Assembly: GCF_030269325.1 (NCBI RefSeq)
Contig: NZ_BSTD01000005.1
Location: forward strand, 248,001 to 312,000
Reading direction: 5' to 3'
Length of the DNA stretch: 64,000 nt
Source of the DNA: Amycolatopsis sp. NBRC 101858
GTDB lineage: Bacteria; Actinomycetota; Actinomycetes; Mycobacteriales; Pseudonocardiaceae
Positions 26,575 to 34,826 of this stretch are shown here, one piece after another. A program made the translations under genes and the position numbers. Position 1 is the stretch's first letter; every line of letters begins with the position of its first letter. The notes below the pieces were generated by a model. It worked only from the letters and a program-made list of their open reading frames with translations. It had not been told where the DNA came from and made no database searches.

Positions 26575-27097
26575 TCTCGTACTCGACTTCGCCCTGCTCG
26601 GCCCCGTCGATGGGGTCGTCGTAGTCCTCGGCCGAGGTGAACGCCCTCGCGAACGTGAGCCCGGCCGAGGTCATCGTCGCGCGCGACGGGGTGTTGACGG
26701 CCATCGTCTGGGCGAAGACGCGGTCCAGGCCCAGCACCTCGAAGCCGTACCGGATGAGCTCGAGTGACCCTTCGCGGGCGTAGCCCTGCCGCCAGTGCCG
26801 GCGCAGCAACCGGTAGCCGAGCTCGGCTTCCCCTTCGACGTCCGGCTGGTCGGGGCCGTGCGGCGGGCGCAAGATCCACCAGCCGACGAAGTCGTCACCG
26901 GCAAAGCCCATCCAGAACCCGAACCCGGGCGCGACGGCGATCCTCCGACGGTGGGCCTGCGCGACTTCGTCCCGGGTCGCGGCCCGGCCGGTGAGGTAGC
27001 GCATGACCTCGGGATCGGAGTCCAGCTCGTACTCCAGCTCGAGGTGCTCATCGGCCAGGGGCACGAGCGTGAGCCGCGGCGTGTGGAGGGTGGGCAT
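26546..27097 (-). CDS. GNAT N-acetyltransferase (RimJ/RimL type)
   Basis: The protein has 183 residues. It starts with TPRLTLVPLADEHLELEYEL, typical for the RimJ/RimL branch. The acetyl-CoA loop is RQGYAREGSLELIRYGF (Q/RxxGxA form) near 113-129, followed by VNTPSRATMTSAGL. The substrate is unknown and could be a protein N-terminus or a small molecule. It lies 30 bases downstream of the IMPase gene on the same strand and overlaps the DUF3592 gene end to end. Confidence 0.9.
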   Translation of the reverse strand: MPTLHTPRLTLVPLADEHLELEYELDSDPEVMRYLTGRAATRDEVAQAHRRRIAVAPGFGFWMGFAGDDFVGWWILRPPHGPDQPDVEGEAELGYRLLRRHWRQGYAREGSLELIRYGFEVLGLDRVFAQTMAVNTPSRATMTSAGLTFARAFTSAEDYDDPIDGAEQGEVEYEITRKTWLAR

Positions 27098-27127
27098 GCC
27101 CCGATCTTCACAGCGCGCGCAACCCGA

Positions 27128-27964
27128 TTAGCCCGCGTGGGCCGTCTCCTGCCACCACCCCAGCACCTCGTCCGCCACGCCCGGCGCCGCGACCAGCAGG
27201 CCGTCCGTCGGCAACGCCGTGTCGTCGCCGTGGCGGTCCAGGACCACCGCGCCCGCCTCGATCGCCATCGCCACCGAGCCGGCCACGTCCCACTCGTGGT
27301 AGCTGTGCAGCACCGCCGCGGCCGCGTGCCCCAGCGCCACCTGGGCGATCGACAACGCCGCCGAGCCCAGCACCCGCACCCCCGTGTGTGCTGCCGCCGC
27401 GCGCTCGATGAAGCCGCCCATGCCCGGCCACGGTCCCTGGCGGGCGAACTCCGTGCAGACCAGCGCGCCCGCCGTCACGCAGCGGTCCGTCAGCTTGACC
27501 GGCTTGCCGTTCGCGCGGGCCCCGCGGCCGCGCGCGGCCGCGTAGATCTGGGCCCGGTACGGGTCCGCCACCACGCCCACCACCGGCCCCGCCGCGTCGA
27601 CCAACGCCAGGCTGTACGCGCACCACGGCACCCCCGCCACGTAGTTCGCCGTGCCGTCCACCGAGTCGACCACCCAGCGGTACTCGGCGACGTCCGCGCC
27701 GTGGTCCGCGCCGAACTCGTGGCCGACCACCGGGATGCCCGGGAACTCCGCGGTCAGGACGCGGCGCGTGTGCCGCTCCAGGATCCGGTCAGTGTCGGTG
27801 ACCCAGTCGAAGGGCGAGTCCAGCGTCGACGGGTGGGCGCCGCGGCCGGCGGTCGCGGTGATCACGTCGGTGGCGTCGTTGGCCAGCCGTCCGGCCACTT
27901 CGAGCGCCCTCGACAGCAGGCCGGGCTCGACGGGCCGCGGCGGCCGGGAGGACAAGAGGGTCAT
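27128..27964 (-). CDS. Inositol monophosphatase family protein
   Basis: The protein has 278 residues. Metal-binding motifs are visible: DWVTDTD (motif for substrate-side metal), VVDSVDGTANYVAG (usual DPIDGT with Ser-Val in place of Pro-Ile, both Asp kept) and WDVAGSVAMAIEAG near the C-terminus. It probably dephosphorylates an inositol or related sugar phosphate. In actinobacteria such enzymes feed phosphatidylinositol and mannoside synthesis, which fits the two divergent glycosyltransferases next door. Confidence 0.92.
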   Translation of the reverse strand: MTLLSSRPPRPVEPGLLSRALEVAGRLANDATDVITATAGRGAHPSTLDSPFDWVTDTDRILERHTRRVLTAEFPGIPVVGHEFGADHGADVAEYRWVVDSVDGTANYVAGVPWCAYSLALVDAAGPVVGVVADPYRAQIYAAARGRGARANGKPVKLTDRCVTAGALVCTEFARQGPWPGMGGFIERAAAAHTGVRVLGSAALSIAQVALGHAAAAVLHSYHEWDVAGSVAMAIEAGAVVLDRHGDDTALPTDGLLVAAPGVADEVLGWWQETAHAG

Positions 27965-28092
27965 GCCTGCTTAGTCTGGGCCCCGCTGGTTTCCGGGACA
28001 CGACCTTGAGATGACATGTCGTGGCGGATCTGTTCCGGCAGCGTTGGCCGCGGTGTCACGCGGCCGCCAGGATCGGGTGCGATGGTCGGAAC

Positions 28093-29211
28093 GTGCGAGT
28101 CGCCATAGTCACCGAGAGTTTCCTGCCCCAGGTGAACGGCGTGACCAACTCCGTCCTGCGGGTCGTCGAGCACCTGCGCGAACGCGCCCACGACGTGCTG
28201 ATCATCGCCCCCGGGCCCGGCCCGGACTCCTACCGCGGCGCCCCGGTCGTCCGGATCCCCGCGCTCGACTTCCCCGGGGTCAACTCCCTGCCGATCGGCC
28301 TGCCGACGCGCACGGTGCTCACCGCGCTCGCCGCGTTCGGCCCGGACGTCGTGCACCTGGCCTCGCCGTTCGTCGTCGGCGCGCGCGGGCTGGCCGCCGC
28401 GAGACGGCTGCGCGTCCCGTCGATCGCCGTCTACCAGACCGACATCGCCGGGTTCGCCGCCGCGTACGGCTTCGGCATCGCCGCGCGGGCCGCGTGGCGC
28501 TGGGTGCGGCGGCTGCATTCGCGGGCCGACCGGACGCTGGCGCCGTCCAGCGACTCGGTCGCGCAGCTCGAGCTGCACGGCGTCCCGCGCGTGCACCGGT
28601 GGGCGCGGGGCGTCGACATCGAGCGGTTCTCGCCGGAGCACGCCGACGCGGCGCTGCGGGCCGAGCTGGCACCCGACGGCGAGCTGCTCGTCGGGTTCGT
28701 CGGCAGGCTGGCGCCCGAGAAGGAGGTCGACCGGCTGGCCGCGCTGGCCGGGATGCCGGGGATCCGCCTGGTCGTGGTCGGCGACGGGCCCGAGCTCGAA
28801 AGCCTCCGGGAGCAGCTGCCCGGCGCGGCCTTCCTCGGCGCGAAGTACGGCGACGAGCTCTCGAAGGCGTACGCGAGCTTCGACGTCTTCGTCCACACCG
28901 GTCCGCACGAGACGTTCTGCCAGGCGGTGCAGGAGGCGATGGCGTCCGGCCTGCCGGTGCTCGCGCCGGACGCGGGCGGCCCGAAGGACCTCGTCCTGCC
29001 CGGCCGCACCGGCTACCTGCTGCCCGCGGACCGCGAGGCGTTCGGCCCGGCGCTCGTCGAGAAGGTCGGCGCGCTGCGCGATCCCGCGCTGCGGGCGCGG
29101 CTCGGCGAGAAGGCGCGCAAGGTGGTGCTGGGCCGCACCTGGCCCGCCGTCTGCCGCGAGCTGATGGGCCACTACGAAGCCGTGCAGGGCCGGGCCGCCC
29201 GCGCGGCCTGA
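28093..29211 (+). CDS. GT4 glycosyltransferase, MgtA-like (mannosyltransferase)
   Basis: The protein has 372 residues with the GT-B fold. The N-terminal acceptor domain starts with IVTESFLPQVNGVTNSV, highly typical of GDP-mannose-dependent MgtA enzymes. The donor domain contains VGFVGRLAPEKEVDRL and the E-x7-E motif ETFCQAVQE, then ASGLPVLAPDAGGPKD. Mycobacterial MgtA, which mannosylates glycolipids, occupies a similar position next to menaquinone genes as I recall. GTG 28093 is the start that matches the family N-terminus. Confidence 0.9.
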   Translation: MRVAIVTESFLPQVNGVTNSVLRVVEHLRERAHDVLIIAPGPGPDSYRGAPVVRIPALDFPGVNSLPIGLPTRTVLTALAAFGPDVVHLASPFVVGARGLAAARRLRVPSIAVYQTDIAGFAAAYGFGIAARAAWRWVRRLHSRADRTLAPSSDSVAQLELHGVPRVHRWARGVDIERFSPEHADAALRAELAPDGELLVGFVGRLAPEKEVDRLAALAGMPGIRLVVVGDGPELESLREQLPGAAFLGAKYGDELSKAYASFDVFVHTGPHETFCQAVQEAMASGLPVLAPDAGGPKDLVLPGRTGYLLPADREAFGPALVEKVGALRDPALRARLGEKARKVVLGRTWPAVCRELMGHYEAVQGRAARAA

Positions 29212-29212
29212 C

Positions 29213-30322
29213 ATGCACATCGTCCAGCTCGCGAACTTCTACGGGCCGCGCTCGGGCGGGCTTCGCACGGCGCTGCACCACCTCGGCGCGGGGTACGTCG
29301 CGAGCGGGCACGAGGTGACGCTGGTGGTGCCCGGCACGCGGTACGCCGACGAGGTCCTGCCCACCGGCGTGCGCCGGTTTTCCCTGCCGGCGCCGAAGAT
29401 CCCGGGCACCGGCGGCTACCGGGCCGTCGACCCGCACCGGGTCCGCGCGGTCCTGCGCAGGCTCGAACCCGACCGGCTGGAGGTGTCGGACCGGCTGACG
29501 CTGCGGGGGATGGGTGGCTGGGCGCGGCGCCACGGCGTCCCGAGCACGGTCATCTCGCACGAGCGCCTCGACCGGCTGCTGGAGCAGTTCCTGCTGCCCG
29601 AGCCGGTGGCGCGCCGCGTCGCCGACGTCGCGAACCGGCGGATGGCCGCGAGCTACGACACGGTCGTCTGCACGACGGCGTTCGCACGCGCCGAGTTCGA
29701 CCGGATCGAGGCGCCGAACGTCCACCGCGTGCCGCTCGGCGTCGACCTGGCGACGTTCCGGCCCGCCATGCGCGACGCCGGCTGGCGCTCGGATCTCGCC
29801 GGGGGAGCGGACGCGCTGCTCGTCCACTGTGGACGCCTGTCGCCGGAGAAGCACGTCGAGCGCAGTGTGGACACCGTGGCGGAGCTGACGGAGGCGGGCG
29901 CGCGGGTCCGGCTGGTGGTGGCGGGCGACGGGCCGCGCCGCCGGGCCCTGGAGCGCCGGGCGCGCGGCCTGCCGGTGACGTTCCTGGGGTTCCTGTCCGG
30001 CCGCGGCGACGTCGCGAAGCTGCTGGCCAGCGCGGACGTCTCCCTGGCGCCCGGCCCGCACGAGACGTTCGGGCTCGCCGCCCTGGAGGCGCTGGCGTCC
30101 GGGACGCCGGTGGTGGTGTCGGCGTCGTCGGCGCTGCGGGAGATCGTCCGGCCGGGCTGCGGCGCGGCGGTGGACGACCACGCGCCGGCGTTCGCGACGG
30201 CGGTGACGGACCTGCTCGAGAGCCCGGAGGACCTGCGCCGCGCGGCCGCCCGGGCGCGGGCCGAGGAGTTCACCTGGCCCGCCTCGGTGGCGGGGATGCT
30301 GGCCGCTTTCACGAACTCTTGA
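29213..30322 (+). CDS. GT4 glycosyltransferase, second of a tandem pair
   Basis: This 369-residue GT-B enzyme starts MHIVQLANFYGPRSGGLRTAL. The donor domain has LLVHCGRLSPEKHVERSVD, the E-x7-E ETFGLAALE and ASGTPVVVSASSALREIV. The ATG begins one base after the MgtA-like stop, so both are co-expressed. The sequences are only distantly similar to each other, so this is not a recent duplication. Acceptor and donor cannot be told; a role in cell-envelope glycolipid synthesis is inferred. Confidence 0.9.
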   Translation: MHIVQLANFYGPRSGGLRTALHHLGAGYVASGHEVTLVVPGTRYADEVLPTGVRRFSLPAPKIPGTGGYRAVDPHRVRAVLRRLEPDRLEVSDRLTLRGMGGWARRHGVPSTVISHERLDRLLEQFLLPEPVARRVADVANRRMAASYDTVVCTTAFARAEFDRIEAPNVHRVPLGVDLATFRPAMRDAGWRSDLAGGADALLVHCGRLSPEKHVERSVDTVAELTEAGARVRLVVAGDGPRRRALERRARGLPVTFLGFLSGRGDVAKLLASADVSLAPGPHETFGLAALEALASGTPVVVSASSALREIVRPGCGAAVDDHAPAFATAVTDLLESPEDLRRAAARARAEEFTWPASVAGMLAAFTNS

Positions 30323-30776
30323 GGCGGCTGTACCCCGGGTGGACGCCGGGGGTGAGGCCCTGGTCGTCGGCGATCTTCGTCAGGAGCGCGTGGAGCGTCG
30401 CGCGTTCGTCCTCGGTGAGCACCGCGGTAATCGTGCGGTCGTGGGACACCGCCGTTTGCGCGACGCGGCCCATCAGCTCCCGGCCCGACGGGCTCAGCTC
30501 CAGCGCGTAGAGCCGCCGGTCCTCGGCGTTGCGGCGCCGTTCGATCAGGCCGCGCTTCTCCAGGCCGTCGACCAGCGGGACCAGCCGCGTCGCGGGCGTG
30601 CCGAGCTGCTTCGCCAGCGCCTGCTGGCTCTGCCCCGGCCGCGACGCGACCAGCCGCAGCAGCCCGACCTGCGGCGGCGTCAGGTCCAGTTCGCCGATGC
30701 GCTCGGTGAACCGCTGCGCCGCGTGCGCGCCGACCTGGGCGAGCAGGAACGCGCTGCCGAACCGGGGAGCTTCCAT
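30309..30776 (-). CDS. MarR family transcriptional regulator
   Basis: The protein has 155 residues. The winged helix region LTPPQVGLLRLVASRPGQSQQALAKQLGTPATRLVPLVDGLEKRGLIERRRNAEDRR is textbook MarR. Dimerisation helices lie at both ends. ATG 30776 is used; the frame extends upstream only to a TTG. The gene is divergent from a four-helix membrane protein with a perfect 20-bp inverted repeat between them, probably its own operator. The tail overlaps the end of the glycosyltransferase by 14 bases. Confidence 0.93.
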   Translation of the reverse strand: MEAPRFGSAFLLAQVGAHAAQRFTERIGELDLTPPQVGLLRLVASRPGQSQQALAKQLGTPATRLVPLVDGLEKRGLIERRRNAEDRRLYALELSPSGRELMGRVAQTAVSHDRTITAVLTEDERATLHALLTKIADDQGLTPGVHPGYSRLKSS

Positions 30777-30801
30777 GGCCGGAACGATAGTCGTTGACAA
30801 T

Positions 30802-30821
30802 CGATTACACCAGTGTAATCG
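30802..30821. promoter_or_regulatory. MarR operator candidate overlapping a divergent promoter
   Basis: CGATTACAC-CA-GTGTAATCG is a perfect 9-bp inverted repeat with a 2-bp spacer. It lies 26 bases before the MarR start and 9 before the membrane protein start. TTGACA at 30794-30799 could be a -35 box for the rightward gene, with the repeat covering the -10 region. Confidence 0.75.
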
Positions 30822-30829
30822 TTTAAGGT

Positions 30830-31375
30830 ATGAAACGAATTGCGATCACCGCCTACGGCCTGTTCACCGTCGCCGGGGGCGTCCTCGGCGCCACCGGCAC
30901 CCGTCCGGGCTCCTCCGCCGCCGAAGTCGCGGCCTACGACGCCACCCACCAGGGCCTGGTCCAGCTCCTGGCCCTCGTCGTCTTCGGGGCGGGGCTGTCC
31001 CTCGCGACCTGGACCGCGGCCGCCAGACCGCCGCAGCTCGGGTTCGCCGGCGGCCTCCTCGCGTCCGGGAGCCTGGTGCTGAGCGGGCTCGCCACCTGGA
31101 CGGCCGCCCAGAACCCGGACCTCGCCCGCGCCTTCACCTCGCTGGCCTTCGCGAGCGGTGCCTTCGGGTTCGCCGTGCCCCTCGCGCTGCTCATCGCGGT
31201 CGTAGCGCGCACCGAACGAAAGTGGCTGGCCGTCACCGGGTACGTCATCGCCGCGCTGGCCGGGCTTTCGGCGTTCGGCATGCTGACCGACGTGCTCTAC
31301 CCGCTGATCCCGGTAGGACGCTTCGGCGGCCTCATCTGGCTGGTGCTCGCGACCTTCCTGAAGCCCCGCGACTAA
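30830..31375 (+). CDS. Membrane protein divergent from the MarR regulator
   Basis: The protein has 181 residues and five or so hydrophobic helices; the first can be an uncleaved signal. No motif for a known transporter or enzyme is seen. The ATG at 30830 is almost at the expected transcription start, so the message may be leaderless. The shared palindromic operator makes it the likely target of MarR control. The family is not recognised. Confidence 0.8.
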   Translation: MKRIAITAYGLFTVAGGVLGATGTRPGSSAAEVAAYDATHQGLVQLLALVVFGAGLSLATWTAAARPPQLGFAGGLLASGSLVLSGLATWTAAQNPDLARAFTSLAFASGAFGFAVPLALLIAVVARTERKWLAVTGYVIAALAGLSAFGMLTDVLYPLIPVGRFGGLIWLVLATFLKPRD

Positions 31376-31384
31376 TCTCAAGCC

Positions 31385-32074
31385 ATGTCACGCGCAAGCC
31401 TGGACAAGGACCCGCACGAAGTCGCCGCGATGTTCGACGGCGTCGCGGACGGGTACGACCGGGCGAACTCGTTCATGACCTTCGGCTTCGACCGGCGCTG
31501 GCGCACCACCACCGCCCGCGTGCTCGACGCTCGCCGCGGCGAGAAGGTCCTGGACCTCGCCGCCGGCACCGGGGTGTCCACCGTCGAGTACGCCCGCGGT
31601 GGCGCCTGGTGCCTGGCCGCGGACTTCTCGTTCGGCATGCTGCGTGCCGGGCTGCACCGCAAGGTCCCGATGGTCGCCGCGGACGCGCTCAACCTGCCGT
31701 TCGCCGACGAGAGCTTCGACGCCGTGACGATCTCGCTGGCGCTGCGCAACTTCGTCGACACGAAGGCGGCGCTGACCGAGATCGCCCGCGTGGTCAAGCC
31801 GGGCGGCCGCCTGGTGATCTGCGAGGTCTCGACGCCGCCGTTCGCCCCGATCCGGTTCATCCACCGGCGGTTCATGCTGAAGCTGCTCACGTGGGTCGGC
31901 AAGCGGACGTCGTCCAACCCCGAGGCCTACTCCTACCTGGCCGAATCGATGCTGGCCTGGCCGGACCAGCGCACGCTCGGCGAGATCATCGCGAGCGCGG
32001 GCTGGGCCGACGTGGAGTGGTTGAACCTCACATTCGGCGTCGTGGCGATCCACCGCGCGCGCAAGCCTGCCTAA
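31385..32074 (+). CDS. menG: Demethylmenaquinone methyltransferase
   Basis: This 229-residue UbiE/MenG protein methylates demethylmenaquinone with SAM. Seen: the N-terminal MFDGVADGYDRANSFMTFGFDRRWR signature in outline, SAM motif VLDLAAGTGVST, ADFSFGML and ISLALRNFVDTKAAL, and PGGRLVICEVSTP. It starts 9 bases after the membrane protein and is followed 10 bases later by menJ. The pair performs the last two modifications of menaquinone. Confidence 0.95.
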   Translation: MSRASLDKDPHEVAAMFDGVADGYDRANSFMTFGFDRRWRTTTARVLDARRGEKVLDLAAGTGVSTVEYARGGAWCLAADFSFGMLRAGLHRKVPMVAADALNLPFADESFDAVTISLALRNFVDTKAALTEIARVVKPGGRLVICEVSTPPFAPIRFIHRRFMLKLLTWVGKRTSSNPEAYSYLAESMLAWPDQRTLGEIIASAGWADVEWLNLTFGVVAIHRARKPA

Positions 32075-32084
32075 ACTCGCGTCT

Positions 32085-33371
32085 ATGAGCCGTCGTAGCC
32101 CTGACCAGGACGCCGAAGTCATCGTCGTCGGCGCCGGACCGGCCGGGTCCACCGTCGCGACCTACCTCGCCCGGTCGGGGGTCGACGTCCTGCTGCTGGA
32201 GAAGACCGAGTTCCCGCGCGAGAAGGTCTGCGGCGACGGCCTGACCCCGCGCGGCGTCAAGCAGCTCATCGACCTGGGGATCGACACCAGCGAGGACGCG
32301 GGCTGGGTGCACAGCCGCGGCCTGCGGATCCTCACCGGCGACCTCACGCTCGAGCTCGACTGGCCGGACCTGACGAGCTACCCGCCGTACGGCGTTTCCC
32401 GCACCCGGCACGACTTCGACGACCTGCTCGCGAAGCTCGCGGTGAAGGCAGGCGCGCGGCTGTACGAGCGCACCACCGTCACCAGCGCCATCACCGACGC
32501 CACCGGGCGCGTGGTCGGCGTCGAGGCGAAGGTCGGCCCCGAGCGGACGCCGGTGAAGTACCGCGCGCCGCTGGTCCTGGCCTGCGACGGCGTGTCCGCC
32601 CGGCTCGCGCTGAGCGTCGGCATCCAGAAGAACGAGAAGCGCCCGATGGGCGTGGCCGTGCGCCAGTACTACAAGAGCCCGCGCCACGACGACCCGTTCA
32701 TCGAGGGGCACCTCGAGCTGTGGGACAAGTCCGACCCGCGTGACCCGAAGCTGCTGCCGGGCTACGGCTGGGCGTTCCCGCTCGGCGACGGCACGGTGAA
32801 CGTCGGCCTCGGCATGCTCTCGACGTCGGCGTCGTTCCGGAACACCGACTACCGCGCGCTGCTGCGCCAGTGGCTCGACGGGACGCCGGAGGAGTGGGGC
32901 TACCGCGAGGAGAACGCGATCGGCAAGGTCGGCGGCGCCGGTCTCCCGATGGGCTTCAACCGCACCCCGCACTACCGCGACGGCCTGCTGCTGCTCGGCG
33001 ACGCGGGCGGCATGGTCAGCCCGTTCAACGGCGAAGGCATCTCCGCGGCCATGGAGTCCGCCCAGATCGCGGCGGAGGTCGTGGTCCAGGCCCTGGCCCG
33101 CCGTGAAGGGCCTTCGCGCGAGCGGGCGCTGGAGGCGTACCCGCGCGCGGTCCGCGAGCTGATGGGCGGCTACTACCAGCTGGGCAACGTCTTTGCGAAG
33201 ATCATCGGCAAGCCGAAGATCATGCACGCGTGCACCAAGTACGGCCTGCGCATCAACAAGATCCTGCCGCTGGTCTACAAGGGCCTCTCGGGCTGCTACG
33301 ACGCCAAGGGCGGCGACGGCGTGGACCGGCTCATCTCGGCTCTCGCGAAGGCCGCTCCCAGCCCGCGCTGA
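32085..33371 (+). CDS. menJ: Menaquinone reductase MenJ (geranylgeranyl reductase family flavoprotein)
   Basis: This 428-residue FAD enzyme would reduce an isoprene unit of the menaquinone tail. The Rossmann FAD motif VVGAGPAGSTVATYLARSG opens the protein. KVCGDGLTPRGV follows and GLLLLGDAGGMVSPFNGEGISAAMES forms the second FAD motif. Coupling to menG and location just before nuoA fit the mycobacterial MenJ context. A geranylgeranyl diphosphate or phospholipid reductase would look alike. The ATG is clear, and a strong terminator follows. Confidence 0.92.
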   Translation: MSRRSPDQDAEVIVVGAGPAGSTVATYLARSGVDVLLLEKTEFPREKVCGDGLTPRGVKQLIDLGIDTSEDAGWVHSRGLRILTGDLTLELDWPDLTSYPPYGVSRTRHDFDDLLAKLAVKAGARLYERTTVTSAITDATGRVVGVEAKVGPERTPVKYRAPLVLACDGVSARLALSVGIQKNEKRPMGVAVRQYYKSPRHDDPFIEGHLELWDKSDPRDPKLLPGYGWAFPLGDGTVNVGLGMLSTSASFRNTDYRALLRQWLDGTPEEWGYREENAIGKVGGAGLPMGFNRTPHYRDGLLLLGDAGGMVSPFNGEGISAAMESAQIAAEVVVQALARREGPSRERALEAYPRAVRELMGGYYQLGNVFAKIIGKPKIMHACTKYGLRINKILPLVYKGLSGCYDAKGGDGVDRLISALAKAAPSPR

Positions 33372-33380
33372 CTCTTGGTC

Positions 33381-33415
33381 AAGGGCGGCACTTCCCCGTG
33401 AAGTGCCGCCCTTTT
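33381..33415 (+). terminator. Rho-independent terminator after menJ
   Basis: A perfect 14-bp stem (AAGGGCGGCACTTC with GAAGTGCCGCCCTT), 5-base loop and TTTT tail. It cleanly separates menG-menJ from the nuo operon. Confidence 0.92.
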
Positions 33416-33647
33416 CGCGCGCGGACACACGGGTGGCCCAACAAGTTGGCCGTGCGGTCAGTGGGATAGGTCACAGGTCAGCGCCCTGTTTGTCCGGCCG
33501 TTTCGCGATCTTGAGGGGCCTTCGCGCAGGTCGAACGCGCACCGTTGCCTCGTCGTGACAACGTTGGCGCCGGAAGTTAGGGCACCCTTATAACACGGGG
33601 GGCTAGGGACAAGAATGTGAGTCGCGTCCTACACTCCCCCCATGCTT

Positions 33648-33663
33648 TGTGAATCCCTTCACA
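33648..33663. promoter_or_regulatory. Rex operator candidate 1
   Basis: TGTGAATCCCTTCACA is a perfect 6-bp inverted repeat with 4-bp spacer, the architecture of the Streptomyces Rex operator (TGTGAAnnnnTTCACA). Rex senses the NADH/NAD ratio, and nuo is a known target type. Confidence 0.75.
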
Positions 33664-33679
33664 TCCGCGACGAGTGGCT

Positions 33680-33695
33680 TGTGAACTATTTCACA
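33680..33695. promoter_or_regulatory. Rex operator candidate 2
   Basis: TGTGAACTATTTCACA, extended by GCT/AGC to a 9-bp perfect arm on each side. The centre is 32 bp from that of the first site, about three helical turns, so two Rex dimers could bind the same DNA face. Confidence 0.8.
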
Positions 33696-33849
33696 AGCAC
33701 TCTGTTTTCCCCCACCCGGCCCGGCCACGGGCCGTAAGGAGACCCTGACCCTCGGCGGTGTGACCCAGGTCCCTTAGGGTGCCGACGAGGCCAAGCGGTT
33801 CCCACCACAAGCACAACCGCATCGGCGCGGAAAGGATGGCGAAGACCCC

Positions 33850-34269
33850 GTGCTGACGTTGCTGACCCGAACCGACACGGTGCAGCTGGCGCAAGAGGCC
33901 CCCAGCCTGAAGCCCTACCTGCCCATCGTGATCCTGTTCGTCCTCGCGCTCGGCTTCGCCGTGCTGTCGGTGCTGCTAGGCCCGCTCGTCGGCCCCAGCC
34001 GGTACAACAAGGCGAAGCTCGAGGCGTACGAGTGCGGCATCGAGCCGTCCCCGCAGCCGCTCGTCGGCGCCGGGCGGATGCCGGTGGCCTACTACATCAC
34101 CGCGATGCTGTTCATCCTGTTCGACATCGAGATGGTCTTCCTCTACCCGTTCGCCGTGCAGGCGAACGCGCTGGGCACGTTCGGCCTGGTGGAGATCCTG
34201 CTGTTCATCGCGACGGTCGGCTTCGCGTACGCCTACGTGTGGCGGCGCGGCGGCCTGGATTGGAACTAG
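33850..34269 (+). CDS. nuoA: NADH-quinone oxidoreductase subunit A
   Basis: This 139-residue complex I membrane subunit has three helices. The conserved loop between helices 1 and 2, YECGIEPSPQP, carries the Cys near the quinone site, and FILFDIEMVFLYPFAV follows. GTG 33850 is the first gene of the 14-gene nuo operon. An AAGGA lies rather far upstream (about 13 bases), so initiation may be inefficient. Confidence 0.96.
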   Translation: MLTLLTRTDTVQLAQEAPSLKPYLPIVILFVLALGFAVLSVLLGPLVGPSRYNKAKLEAYECGIEPSPQPLVGAGRMPVAYYITAMLFILFDIEMVFLYPFAVQANALGTFGLVEILLFIATVGFAYAYVWRRGGLDWN

Positions 34270-34273
34270 ACCC

Positions 34274-34822
34274 ATGGGCCTCGAAGAGAAACTCCCCAAC
34301 GGCATCCTGCTGGCCAGTCTCGAAGGTCTCGTCAACTGGTCGCGGAAGAACTCGATGTGGCCGGCCACCTTCGGGCTCGCCTGCTGCGCGATCGAGATGA
34401 TGACGGTCGGCGGCTCCCGCTACGACATCGCCCGCTTCGGCATGGAGCGCTTCAGCGCGACGCCGCGGCAGGCCGACCTGATGATCGTCGCCGGCCGGGT
34501 CACGCAGAAGATGGCCCCGGTCCTGCGCCAGATCTACGACCAGATGGCCGAGCCCAAGTGGGTCCTCGCCATGGGCGTCTGCGCCTCCTCCGGCGGCATG
34601 TTCAACAACTACGCCGTGGTCCAGGGCGTCGACCACATCGTGCCGGTCGACATGTACCTGCCCGGCTGCCCGCCGCGGCCGGAGATGCTGCTGGACGCGA
34701 TCCTCAAGCTGCACGCCAAGATCCAGGACGAGCCGATCAACGCCCGCCGCGCCGCCATCCGCGCCGCCAGCGGGGCCCGCACCGAGCTCGTCGCGTCGTC
34801 GATCAAGTACGCGAAGAAGTAG
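34274..34822 (+). CDS. nuoB: NADH-quinone oxidoreductase subunit B
   Basis: This 182-residue subunit holds cluster N2, the last Fe-S centre before quinone. Ligands appear in LACCAIEMM (adjacent Cys pair), GVCASSGGMF and PGCPPRPE. Four bases separate it from nuoA. It acts at the peripheral arm/membrane junction with NuoD, NuoH and NuoI. Confidence 0.97.
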   Translation: MGLEEKLPNGILLASLEGLVNWSRKNSMWPATFGLACCAIEMMTVGGSRYDIARFGMERFSATPRQADLMIVAGRVTQKMAPVLRQIYDQMAEPKWVLAMGVCASSGGMFNNYAVVQGVDHIVPVDMYLPGCPPRPEMLLDAILKLHAKIQDEPINARRAAIRAASGARTELVASSIKYAKK

Positions 34823-34826
34823 AGCG

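Larger units (their letters stand above)
33416..33849 (+). promoter_or_regulatory. nuo operon leader and promoter region
   Basis: This 434-base region holds no gene that I can support. A possible core promoter is TTGGCG at 33564 and TATAAC at 33589 (19-base spacing, weak). Two Rex-type repeats follow, then about 150 bases of leader to nuoA. Confidence 0.55.
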
